A stretch of DNA of 8,144 bases, taken from the NCBI GenBank assembly GCA_018899795.1, contig JAHIHJ010000369.1, positions 1 to 8,144 of the forward strand, read 5' to 3'. A program made the position numbers and the translations under genes. The notes under the pieces are model-generated. The model worked only from the letters and a program-made list of their open reading frames with translations, did no database searches and was not told the DNA's origin. Positions 1 to 6,521 of this stretch are shown piece by piece. This DNA is from Methanobacteriota archaeon (GTDB lineage Archaea > Halobacteriota > Methanosarcinia > Methanosarcinales > Methanoperedenaceae). Position 1 is the stretch's first letter; each line of letters opens with the position of its first letter.

Positions 1-13
1 GAGGTTTCGCGCT

Positions 14-88
14 GGGCTCGTGGCTTAGCCTGGATAGAGCGCCGGGCTTCTAACCCGGATGTCGAGGGTTCAAATCCCTCCGGGCCCG
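14..88 (+). tRNA. tRNA-Arg (anticodon TCT)
   Basis: This tRNA decodes AGA arginine codons. The acceptor arm GGGCTCG (14-20) pairs with CGGGCCC (81-87) with one G-T wobble, followed by discriminator G88. The anticodon stem CCGGG/CCCGG encloses the loop CTTCTAA (47-53), which places TCT at 49-51. The T arm is GAGGG-TTCAAAT-CCCTC. The gene is 75 nt, intronless, and has no encoded CCA, as is usual in many archaea. The first 13 bases of the window hold no recognisable promoter, which probably lies outside. Confidence 0.96.
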
Positions 89-90
89 CT

Positions 91-100
91 TAAAAATATA
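91..100 (+). promoter_or_regulatory. Box A (TATA) candidate for tRNA-Thr
   Basis: The AT-only stretch TAAAAATATA lies 25-34 bases upstream of the first base of the tRNA-Thr gene, close to the usual spacing between an archaeal box A and the transcription start. This suggests tRNA-Thr has its own promoter in the 36-bp spacer, although co-transcription with tRNA-Arg cannot be excluded. Confidence 0.5.
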
Positions 101-124
101 TTCCAGCAAAAATCAAAAAAAAGC

Positions 125-196
125 GCCTCGGTGGCTTAGCGGTATAGTGCGTCCTTGGTAAGGACGAGGTCGAGGGTTCAATTCCCTCCCGGGGCT
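125..196 (+). tRNA. tRNA-Thr (anticodon GGT)
   Basis: This tRNA decodes ACC/ACU threonine codons. Acceptor GCCTCGG (125-131) pairs with CCGGGGC (189-195) with one T-G wobble. The anticodon stem CGTCC/GGACG encloses the loop TTGGTAA, placing GGT at 157-159. The T arm is GAGGG-TTCAATT-CCCTC. The discriminator is T196, typical of archaeal tRNA-Thr. The gene is 72 nt, intronless, with no encoded CCA. A pyrimidine-rich stretch, CTCTCTTT, follows directly and may help end transcription. Confidence 0.96.
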
Positions 197-249
197 CTCT
201 TTAACCACATCAAAAAGTATCTCAAATAAAAATTATGGATTGAGTAACA

Positions 250-615
250 ATGCACGAAATATCGATAGCTTGGGCCATTATTGAATCGGTGCTCGACTGT
301 GCGAAAAAAAACGATGCAAAAAGGGTTGAGGAGATATTCATCGAGGTAGGAGAACTCACTGCTCTTAATCCCGACCAGTTGAAGTTCATCTTCGAGACTA
401 TCACCAAGGGAACCGTTGCAGAAGGAGCGAAATATGACATCAAGATCGTCAAGCCCCGGATTAACTGCAGAAAATGTTCATACAGCGGTAATATCGAGTT
501 CTTTGAGCGACTTCATTTTTTCCTGCCAATAATTAAATGCCCTGAATGCGGCGATGCCGATATCGATATCATCGCTGGAAGGGAGTGCTGCGTAAAGAAA
601 ATAAAAATATCATAA
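250..615 (+). CDS. hypA: HypA, hydrogenase nickel-insertion zinc metallochaperone
   Basis: HypA works with HypB in the cytoplasm to deliver nickel to the apo large subunit of [NiFe] hydrogenase. The 121-residue length fits the family. It starts with MHE, the conserved N-terminus whose His2 binds nickel, so the start is well fixed. The structural zinc site is the pair C73xxC76 and C97xxC100. Residues 32-36 (EVGEL) belong to the conserved core. The end, GRECCVKKIKIS, carries two adjacent cysteines (C113, C114) not part of the zinc site, which seem unusual. There is no clear Shine-Dalgarno sequence and only loose AT-rich DNA (224-235) upstream. An 89-bp gap separates it from hypB, which points the same way. 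Confidence 0.95.
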   Translation: MHEISIAWAIIESVLDCAKKNDAKRVEEIFIEVGELTALNPDQLKFIFETITKGTVAEGAKYDIKIVKPRINCRKCSYSGNIEFFERLHFFLPIIKCPECGDADIDIIAGRECCVKKIKIS

Positions 616-704
616 AAAAGCTCTTAGATTTTTATTGAAAGTATTATTTCCTGAAACAAAAGAATTAAGGCTAATCAAATCTATTTTAATCAGATAATAC
701 TACC

Positions 705-1379
705 ATGCACACATTTGAAGAAATTTCCATAGGATATGATATTCTTGGAGCAAACAGGAAGCTTGCCCAGAAAAACCGCGAGACCCTTGACAAATTTGGA
801 ATTACCGCTTTCAATATCATGGGCGCCATAGGTTCAGGGAAGACCTTACTGGTTGAAACTACTATTCAGCGTTTAGTAAACAGCTTCAGGATAGGTGCGA
901 TCGCCGGGGATGTGGTAGCACGCCTTGATGCTTCACGGTTTGAAAAACTGGGTATCCCTACGGCAGCGTTGAATACAGGAAAGGAGTGTCACCTGGATGC
1001 GCATCTGGTTGAGCACGGGCTTTTGAAACTTCCTCTTGAAACTCTTGATATCCTGTTCATAGAAAATGTAGGAAATCTCATCTGCCCTACAGATTATGAA
1101 CTTGGCGAGCATAAACGGGTCGTTATAGTAAGCGTCAGCGAAGGGGACGATATAGTTGAGAAACATCCTCTTATTTTTGGCACGGCTGACCTCATCATCG
1201 TAAATAAGATCGATATTGCAGATGCTGTAAATGCTGATGCTGATAAAATGGTAAAGGATGCCCGTATCATCAATCCGCGTATAGATGTCATGAAGATGAG
1301 CCTTAAAACCGGCGAAGGGATCGATGAATGGATAGATTTTGTGAAGAAAAGCATCAATATCAAATTATCTCAGATTTGA
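705..1379 (+). CDS. hypB: HypB, hydrogenase nickel-incorporation GTPase
   Basis: HypB is a GTPase that drives nickel transfer to hydrogenase with HypA. The 224-residue protein has a P-loop GAIGSGKT (40-47), the segment TGKECHLDA with C95-H96, ENVGNLIC ending at C127, and the guanine-specificity motif NKID (167-170). C95, H96 and C127 match the metal-binding residues described at the same numbers in Methanocaldococcus jannaschii HypB. It lacks the N-terminal CxxCGC motif and the histidine-rich tract of many bacterial HypB proteins, so it is the short archaeal form. No Shine-Dalgarno sequence precedes the ATG, so the message may be leaderless. Its last 20 bases overlap the convergent protease gene. 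Confidence 0.95.
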   Translation: MHTFEEISIGYDILGANRKLAQKNRETLDKFGITAFNIMGAIGSGKTLLVETTIQRLVNSFRIGAIAGDVVARLDASRFEKLGIPTAALNTGKECHLDAHLVEHGLLKLPLETLDILFIENVGNLICPTDYELGEHKRVVIVSVSEGDDIVEKHPLIFGTADLIIVNKIDIADAVNADADKMVKDARIINPRIDVMKMSLKTGEGIDEWIDFVKKSINIKLSQI

Positions 1380-1818
1380 CCGCTTCGAATATGGCAGGTA
1401 ACGCCATCGTTAATTCAGCGGATAATCCAAGACCGCATTCAAGCGTCTCAGGTTCGATCCCGATAATGACGATCTCAGCGGGCAGCCTGTAAATGCCCTT
1501 ACCCGCCTTTAGAGCGTCAAGAAAGTTGATATCATGCATGCTAAGGTTAAGAGCGTTATCCTGCACTTCATCAGCAGGATCGAATGAAAACCTGTATATA
1601 CTGCCGGGCGCACCACCCTTCTTATAGGCATCCACTATCACCGCCTTATCTACCCCGTCCATGTACTCAAGCACATCAAAAGCCCTGGTGGCTCCATCAA
1701 ATACTGCTACATTCCGGGGTAATTTTTGCTTCATGAGAGCTTCAACAACATGGATGCCTATGCCGTCATCTCCCATCAACAGATTCCCCACTCCAATTAT
1801 AACGAGTTTCCTGCTCAA
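1360..1818 (-). CDS. vhtD: Hydrogenase maturation protease (HycI/HyaD/HybD, peptidase M52 type)
   Basis: This 152-residue protein is the endopeptidase expected to remove the C-terminal tail of the hydrogenase large subunit after nickel insertion. It opens with GVGNLLMGDDGIG (9-21), the family signature. D17 or D18, D63 (IVDA) and H95 (SMHD) are in the places of the three nickel-sensing ligands known from E. coli HybD (Glu16, Asp62, His93). The GIEPETLECGLGLS stretch (120-133) is also typical. It is the last gene of the operon, 5 bases after the cytochrome stop. The start is a TTG codon: an in-frame stop lies just upstream and no ATG or GTG fits the conserved N-terminus. A GGAGGT (1834-1839) sits 15 bases before it, longer than ideal. 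Confidence 0.93.
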   Translation of the reverse strand: MSRKLVIIGVGNLLMGDDGIGIHVVEALMKQKLPRNVAVFDGATRAFDVLEYMDGVDKAVIVDAYKKGGAPGSIYRFSFDPADEVQDNALNLSMHDINFLDALKAGKGIYRLPAEIVIIGIEPETLECGLGLSAELTMALPAIFEAVKSEII

Positions 1819-1823
1819 TGTGA

Positions 1824-2468
1824 TTACTTATGTACCTCCACGTCCTCTTTTCCATATATCATGGACTTCAGGATTTCACGGTTCACAGGTATTATCGATA
1901 GGTAGACATGGAACAGCAGAACGCAGAAGAAATATATGAACACCACGAAGTGTATCCATCTGAACCATATCATGTTGATGCCAAGACCGATCACGCTCAG
2001 GTATGAGTTGATATAATTAAAGACCGAAACATAGTACAGGGCGAACCCGCTTATTGCTGCAAAGCCAAGGCACCACAGGTCTCCCCAGTATTTGATCTTG
2101 ACTACGGGATGGTATTTCCCATGGAACCTTTTTTCCTTAACATCATAAGTCCCATATTCCGGATAATCTTTCGACAACTTCAGGAAATTCTTTGCTATCC
2201 CGATTATGTTATTTATATCGTTCATTGATATCCAGATGGCACGCCGATCTCCTGTAACGGTCATGAAATAGATATGAGCCAGACAATTCATCAGGATTAT
2301 GAAAGCCATAATCATGTGCAGCGCGAGATTCTCTGCATGATCCCCGAAAAGATAAAAGCCTGAGTATATCCCGTACCCTGTGACTATAAACCCGATGATA
2401 AGGATCGTGTGCAGCCAGTGCGTCGCCCTCACGCCTAAATGGAATTTTTCAACCTCAACTTTTTCCAT
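1824..2468 (-). CDS. vhtC: Ni/Fe-hydrogenase b-type cytochrome subunit
   Basis: This membrane diheme cytochrome b takes electrons from the small subunit and passes them to a lipid-soluble carrier, methanophenazine in Methanosarcina or possibly a quinone. The 214-residue protein shows four hydrophobic segments at about 21-41, 48-70, 130-150 and 172-193. Candidate heme histidines are H17 in the RxxHW motif, H20, H51, H65, and H173 with H187; the last pair has the 14-residue spacing of the family. A polar loop (about 71-128) links helices 2 and 3. AGGTGA (2473-2478) lies 4 bases before the ATG and overlaps the large-subunit stop, giving tight coupling. It is the third gene of the operon. Confidence 0.92.
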   Translation of the reverse strand: MEKVEVEKFHLGVRATHWLHTILIIGFIVTGYGIYSGFYLFGDHAENLALHMIMAFIILMNCLAHIYFMTVTGDRRAIWISMNDINNIIGIAKNFLKLSKDYPEYGTYDVKEKRFHGKYHPVVKIKYWGDLWCLGFAAISGFALYYVSVFNYINSYLSVIGLGINMIWFRWIHFVVFIYFFCVLLFHVYLSIIPVNREILKSMIYGKEDVEVHK

Positions 2469-2476
2469 TTTATCAC

Positions 2477-3952
2477 CTATGTTACCTGAACACTGTACTT
2501 CTTACCACCTGGAGTTAACACGTGGACAGTGCATGCAAGGCACGGGTCATATGAACGTACGACCCTTACAACATTTACAGGCTTCGTCGTGTCTGGCACA
2601 GGCACGCCGATGAGAGCCTCTTCCATGACTCCGCGTACCCCGGAATCGTCTTTTGGCGTGGCATTCCACGTAGTGCCTGCTATCACCTGGTACCTGTTTA
2701 TCTTCTTATTCTTGATATCGGTCCAGTGACCCACAGGTCCGCGGGGCGCTTCCCAGAGGCCGACACCCAGTGCGTCCTTCGGGACTTCAAAGTCAGTGTA
2801 TGTCTTCTCACCGGGTTTGATCTCGCCAAGCCATTCCACTATCTTGTCCCTTAACACCAGCACTTCCTGCATCCTGGCTATCGTACGGTTGAATGTGGAG
2901 GCTTTTTCCGCCCCTCCGCCGAGATTCTTGCGCAGGTCAAAGGGGTCAAGTCCTGCTATTACCATCCTGGCAAGAGGACCGCCTTCAACTGGCATTGTAC
3001 CGTATCTTGGCGTTTTCGCCCACGAGTAAGCGCCTGCTTTATCTGGAGCTATCCTGGGCACAGGGGAATCTCGCGTTACTCCGCCCGAATCGTCAGTGTA
3101 CCATGAGTATTTAACGTACTCTGTGATCTTTTTCTCATCCATCGGTATCACTTTTGCGCCGTCCCATACACCGGATGGCATAAATGAACTTCCATCAGCC
3201 ATATCATAAACGCCGTAAGATATGTACTTCTGGTGACCCACGCCCCAGGTTTCCGCTTTCTCAGACAGGGCATAAACAGCCCAGTCCACCACATCGTTCA
3301 ATACATATCCCTTTGAATAATCATTTGGCTTTCCTGCAAGTTTGTCCTCAAGCACGGCAGGAAGATCTGCTGTATTACCCACCCAGTCAGATACCTCAAG
3401 CAGCCTTGTTTTCATCTGCATTATCTTTTCCACCGAGGGTTCGTGCGTCAATCCGCCGTGGATATATGTCATCTGGTGAGGTACCTTTGCTCCAAGTATA
3501 GATAGTACCTCGTGAAGTTTCCTCTGATTGGCCACGGCTTCCATATATCCGCGACCTGTGATCGGGTCAAGGCGTTTGAGCCCGCTTTTAGTGACAGCAT
3601 CGCTATAATCAGGACCACCCAGTGCATAGAACCATAAAGCGTGAGAGTACAGCGTTGTTACAGCCTCGATAAGGTTCCTCATCTTCCTGGCGCCTTCAGT
3701 TACATTTGTCTTGGCAGCATCCTCAAGAGCGCGCACTCCGGCTATCCTGTGGCTCTGGTGGCATACCCCGCATATCCTCTGCGTGAGCACAGGAGCATCG
3801 CGCGGATCGCGTCCTACCAGTATGGTCTCAAAACCGCGGAACATCGTGCCGCTCAACTGCGCGTCTATGACCTTTCCGCCATCCACTTTAACCGTAACGC
3901 TAAGATGCCCTTCGATTCGCGTTATGGGGTCGATAGTTATTTCGGTCGCCAT
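2477..3952 (-). CDS. vhtA: [NiFe]-hydrogenase group 1 large (catalytic) subunit
   Basis: This subunit holds the NiFe(CN)2CO active site for H2 oxidation. Ligand motif L1 is RICGVCHQSH (C61, C64), preceded by TRIEGH with E14. L2 is DPCLACTVH (C471, C474, H477). A further 14 residues follow H477, so the gene encodes a precursor cut after that histidine; the protease two genes downstream fits this task. Length, 491 residues, is normal for the family. It has no signal peptide and would be exported with the Tat-dependent small subunit. Its ATG overlaps the vhtG stop by one base (TAATG), and a strong Shine-Dalgarno sequence lies inside the end of vhtG. Confidence 0.97.
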   Translation of the reverse strand: MATEITIDPITRIEGHLSVTVKVDGGKVIDAQLSGTMFRGFETILVGRDPRDAPVLTQRICGVCHQSHRIAGVRALEDAAKTNVTEGARKMRNLIEAVTTLYSHALWFYALGGPDYSDAVTKSGLKRLDPITGRGYMEAVANQRKLHEVLSILGAKVPHQMTYIHGGLTHEPSVEKIMQMKTRLLEVSDWVGNTADLPAVLEDKLAGKPNDYSKGYVLNDVVDWAVYALSEKAETWGVGHQKYISYGVYDMADGSSFMPSGVWDGAKVIPMDEKKITEYVKYSWYTDDSGGVTRDSPVPRIAPDKAGAYSWAKTPRYGTMPVEGGPLARMVIAGLDPFDLRKNLGGGAEKASTFNRTIARMQEVLVLRDKIVEWLGEIKPGEKTYTDFEVPKDALGVGLWEAPRGPVGHWTDIKNKKINRYQVIAGTTWNATPKDDSGVRGVMEEALIGVPVPDTTKPVNVVRVVRSYDPCLACTVHVLTPGGKKYSVQVT

Positions 3953-5010
3953 TATTTATCCTCCTCCTTCTGACCGGGTTTTTTAGTTAACCCTCGCCTT
4001 ACGGCGTGCGTCGCTATACCTGCGGCAGTCGCTACAACTGCCACCTTTCCTATTGTGCCCATATCTATTCCAAGTAATGTGGGTACATTTTCTATGCTCT
4101 CGAACAGAGGTGACATCTCATCCGGGAAGCCTTCATTGAAGCATCCGATACACGGCGCCCCTCCGTTCATGCAGACATTGATCCCGCCGTTCCATTTCCT
4201 GAATGCACAGTCGGAATAGGTGACAGGCCCGCGGCATCCCAGGTTGTAGAGGCATTTTTCGTATGAAAAATCGGTCTCGTGGAAGCTTGATGCAAGCTGT
4301 CCCCTGTCATAGTATCCTCTCCTGGCGCACTGGTTGTGAATGTGATCATTAAAGAACAGTTTCGGTCTGCCCATTGAATCAAGTTCTGGTATTGCTCCAA
4401 GGATAACTGCTGAGAGCGTAAGGAGAATGTGGTCAGGGTGTGCCGGACATCCGGGCAGGTTCACTACAGGAAGACCTGCTTTTGATTTGAAATCCGCGCC
4501 AAGTGCCCCGCCTTTTTTGCTTTTATGGAACTGGGCGCCAGCTGAATTTGTAACATTGCCATCCGCGGCAGGGATACCGCCGTAAGTGGCGCATGCTCCA
4601 ACAGCGACCACAGCGACCTTTGTCTTTGCAGCAAGTTCCCTGAAAAGGTCTTTTATTGGTCTTTCTCCCACAGTGGCAAATTTAGCGTCAGGTATTGAGC
4701 CTTCAAGCACCAGCACATCGGGCTCAATTTCAAGCGCTGCCATGGCTTCCTTGCCCTGGGCTGCCATGATAGTGGGATGGAACCTGATGTCCACATTAAG
4801 CTTCATTATGGCATCATAAATGTCAGGATGCGTGCCCTGCAGCAACGAAACTGTGCATCCTGTATCGCTTTGACCCTGAAGCCATATAAGTTTTACACCC
4901 TTCTCTCCAGCCTGTTCAATCGCGCGGACGATGCTCGAACCATGTAGGTTCAGGAACATCGCGGCACCCACTGCACCGGCTAATTTTAGAAAATTTCTCC
5001 GATTAATCAT
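3952..5010 (-). CDS. vhtG: [NiFe]-hydrogenase group 1 small subunit, Tat-exported, variant proximal cluster
   Basis: This is the iron-sulfur subunit carrying electrons from the active site to cytochrome b. A Tat signal NRRNFLK (3-9) with a hydrophobic stretch (about 10-22) marks export; a weakly hydrophobic segment near 319-334 followed by RR looks like the C-terminal membrane anchor. Distal cluster ligands are H225, C228, C253 and C259; medial ligands are C268, C287 and C290. The proximal site retains C52, C140 and C188, but the first cysteine of the usual CTGC motif is Asp49 (SDTGC). In methanogen VhtG/VhoG I recall this as CTGC. Length, 352 residues, is normal. AGGTGA (5015-5020) precedes the ATG by 4 bases. 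It is the first gene of the operon. Confidence 0.96.
   Translation of the reverse strand: MINRRNFLKLAGAVGAAMFLNLHGSSIVRAIEQAGEKGVKLIWLQGQSDTGCTVSLLQGTHPDIYDAIMKLNVDIRFHPTIMAAQGKEAMAALEIEPDVLVLEGSIPDAKFATVGERPIKDLFRELAAKTKVAVVAVGACATYGGIPAADGNVTNSAGAQFHKSKKGGALGADFKSKAGLPVVNLPGCPAHPDHILLTLSAVILGAIPELDSMGRPKLFFNDHIHNQCARRGYYDRGQLASSFHETDFSYEKCLYNLGCRGPVTYSDCAFRKWNGGINVCMNGGAPCIGCFNEGFPDEMSPLFESIENVPTLLGIDMGTIGKVAVVATAAGIATHAVRRGLTKKPGQKEEDK
3958..3967 (-). promoter_or_regulatory. Shine-Dalgarno sequence of vhtA inside the vhtG end
   Basis: On the minus strand this reads GGAGGAGGAT. The nearest GGAGG (3960-3964) is 7 bases before the vhtA ATG. It also encodes the acidic Glu-Glu-Asp tail of the small subunit. 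It confirms the vhtA start and suggests the two subunits are translated in step. Confidence 0.8.
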
Positions 5011-5097
5011 TCAGTCACCTTTGTCCCGTTTTTCTAATTTATAATGATAATAATGATGCCATCTGTTATTTATACTTTGCCGATAGTTAAAAACAAT
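5011..5097. promoter_or_regulatory. Divergent promoter region between vhtG and hypC
   Basis: This 87-bp AT-rich gap separates the two divergent start codons. On the plus strand TTATTTATA (5066-5074) is centred about 27 bases before the hypC ATG, so transcription should begin at or next to the start codon. Read on the minus strand the same bases give TATAAATAA, which would start the vht transcript near 5044 and leave about 34 bases of leader, enough to hold the AGGTGA site of vhtG. A second minus-strand box, TTATAAAT (5037-5044), is too close to leave much leader. No operator is evident. Confidence 0.6.
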
Positions 5098-5319
5098 ATG
5101 TGCCTTGCAGTGCCTGCCAGAGTTACGCAGATAAATGGAGATGAAGCTGTGCTGGATTACGGAGGAGTCATAAGAAAAGCCAGCATCAGTATGTTGAGCG
5201 ATGTGAATGTGGGAGATTATGTTCTCGTCCATGTTGGTTATGCCATCTCGAAGCTGGAAGAGGAGGAAGCGCTTGAGACATTGAAGCTCTGGGACGAGAT
5301 GATGAGGGCGGCTGAATGA
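5098..5319 (+). CDS. hypC: HypC, hydrogenase assembly chaperone
   Basis: HypC forms the scaffold with HypD on which the Fe(CN)2CO unit is assembled, then carries it to the large-subunit precursor. The 73-residue protein begins MCLAVPA; Cys2 is the essential iron-binding residue after loss of the initiator methionine. This fixes the start at 5098 rather than an upstream in-frame ATG at 5044. H45 in VLVHVGYAI is the other conserved residue. No Shine-Dalgarno sequence precedes the ATG and a box A lies about 27 bases upstream, so the message is probably leaderless. Its stop overlaps the hypD start by 4 bases. Confidence 0.95.
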   Translation: MCLAVPARVTQINGDEAVLDYGGVIRKASISMLSDVNVGDYVLVHVGYAISKLEEEEALETLKLWDEMMRAAE

Positions 5320-6386
5320 GGTACGATATATTCAATGATAAGACCACCGCAATGCGGATAATCCAGAAAATAAGAAGCTTTTCCCAGGATGTAAAAATAA
5401 TGCATGTGTGCGGGACTCATGAACAGACCATAACAAAGAACGGGCTGCGTGCGCTCCTTCCTGAGAATGTAAAGGTAGTGCCAGGTCCAGGATGTCCTGT
5501 ATGCATCACGCCTGCATCAGAGATAAACAGCGCAATTCAGATCTCCCGCCAGGGAGCAATAATAACCACATACGGCGACATGTTGCGCGTCCCTGGAACC
5601 ACCTCCTCGCTTGCGAAAGAAAAAGCTCAGGGCGGGGATGTACGTGTGGTCTACAGCCCTTTTGAGGCTCGTGAAATCGCAATGAGGAATCCGGATAAAC
5701 AGGTGGTGTTCCTGGGTATAGGGTTTGAGACCACTGCCCCGATGACAGCGCATATTATCAAAACAGCTCCCGAGAATTTCAGCGTGCTGTGTTCGCACAG
5801 GCTTGTCCCGCCAGCCATGGAGCTTCTTTTAAAAGGCGGTTATGATATAGACGGGTTCATAGACCCGGGACATGTGTCTGCGATCATCGGCATTTCTCCA
5901 TATGAGAAGATATGCGAGGAGTTTCACACTCCGCAGGTCATCGCGGGATTTGAGCCACTTGATGTTCTGATGGCGATATTAATGATACTGAAGCAGATCA
6001 GGAACAATACTGCAAAGGTGGAGAATGAATACTGGAGGGCTGTAAAACCTGAAGGTAACATGCAAGCACTGAGAGTGATGAATGAGGTCTTTGAACCGTG
6101 CAGTAAGGAGTGGCGCGGACTTCCCGTGATACCGGGGGCAAGCCTGAAGCTGAGACCTGAATTCTCTGAGTTTGACACAGAAAAAAGGTTTGACCTCACC
6201 CCGGAGGGAGATGCTTGCGGGACCGACTGTCCAATGTGCGGGAGCATCTTGAAAGGAATATCAAATCCACAGGATTGCGAACTTTTCGGCAAGCTGTGCA
6301 CACCTGAGAACCCGGTGGGCGCGTGCATGGTGTCGAGCGAAGGGACGTGCAATATCGAATATAGGTATGGGCTTAGCATTATTTGA
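5316..6386 (+). CDS. hypD: HypD, Fe(CN)2CO cofactor assembly iron-sulfur protein
   Basis: HypD is the iron-sulfur partner of HypC in building the Fe(CN)2CO part of the hydrogenase active site. The 356-residue length is typical. C32 in CGTHEQT and C60/C63 in GPGCPVC correspond to the catalytic cysteines 41, 69 and 72 of E. coli HypD. GIGFETT (134-140) and GFEPLDVL (211-218) are conserved core motifs. The C-terminal cysteines C321, C328, C337 and C345 are suited to bind the [4Fe-4S] cluster, and CGTDCPMCGSILKG (301-314) precedes them. The start overlaps hypC (ATGA), indicating coupled translation. The expected next partner, hypE, is missing: a palindromic repeat begins at the last base of the stop codon. 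Confidence 0.97.
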   Translation: MRYDIFNDKTTAMRIIQKIRSFSQDVKIMHVCGTHEQTITKNGLRALLPENVKVVPGPGCPVCITPASEINSAIQISRQGAIITTYGDMLRVPGTTSSLAKEKAQGGDVRVVYSPFEAREIAMRNPDKQVVFLGIGFETTAPMTAHIIKTAPENFSVLCSHRLVPPAMELLLKGGYDIDGFIDPGHVSAIIGISPYEKICEEFHTPQVIAGFEPLDVLMAILMILKQIRNNTAKVENEYWRAVKPEGNMQALRVMNEVFEPCSKEWRGLPVIPGASLKLRPEFSEFDTEKRFDLTPEGDACGTDCPMCGSILKGISNPQDCELFGKLCTPENPVGACMVSSEGTCNIEYRYGLSII

Positions 6387-6440
6387 GTCAACGACCCCCG
6401 AATCGAATTCGGAGGGCATCCACGCATGGGTGCATGGGGG
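6386..6440 (-). repeat. Two-hairpin palindromic repeat, copy 1 (IS200/IS605-like right end or solo palindrome element)
   Basis: On the plus strand AGTCAACGACCCC begins at the final A of the hypD stop. Hairpin 1 is CCC+CCGAAT (6395-6403), loop CGA, ATTCGG (6407-6412), one bulged A, GGG (6414-6416). Hairpin 2 is GCATCC (6416-6421), loop ACGCAT, GGGTGC (6428-6433) with one G-T pair, then ATGG. The same architecture recurs at 7947-7997. On the minus strand it ends GGGGGTCGTTGACT, a pattern I associate with right ends of TnpB-type IS200/IS605 elements. No tnpB remnant is visible beside this copy, so it may be a solo end or palindrome-associated element. It could also stop hypCD or cassette transcripts. 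Confidence 0.6.
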
Positions 6441-6521
6441 TAGTTAAAGGTCATTCGTTGTTATAAAAACTAAGAACTAAAAGGGGCACGGAGTCAATAC
6501 GCTGAGGAGAGGCTATTTCAA

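Noticed and set aside
5044..5097. N-terminal extension of HypC from the upstream ATG
   Set aside because: HypC function needs Cys as the second residue (MCLAVP), which is given only by the ATG at 5098. The extension also covers the predicted box A.
5011..5232. Minus-strand 73-residue frame upstream of vhtG
   Set aside because: It overlaps hypC in antisense and the divergent promoter, and its sequence is rich in His, Tyr and Ser with no recognisable motif.
6395..6416. Simple intrinsic terminator of hypCD
   Set aside because: There is a good hairpin but no following T-run on either strand, and the same two-hairpin arrangement recurs elsewhere, so a repeat explains it better. A side effect on termination remains possible.
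6424..6438. Short direct repeat of GCATGGG as a possible operator or CRISPR-like unit
   Set aside because: There are only two 7-base copies separated by one base, and they fall inside the second hairpin region of the palindromic repeat. No array of repeats and spacers is present in the window.
5924..6454. Minus-strand 176-residue open frame opposite hypD
   Set aside because: It is antisense to a well-conserved gene, has a low-complexity Ser/Pro/Leu composition, and crosses the palindromic repeat. Treated as a shadow.
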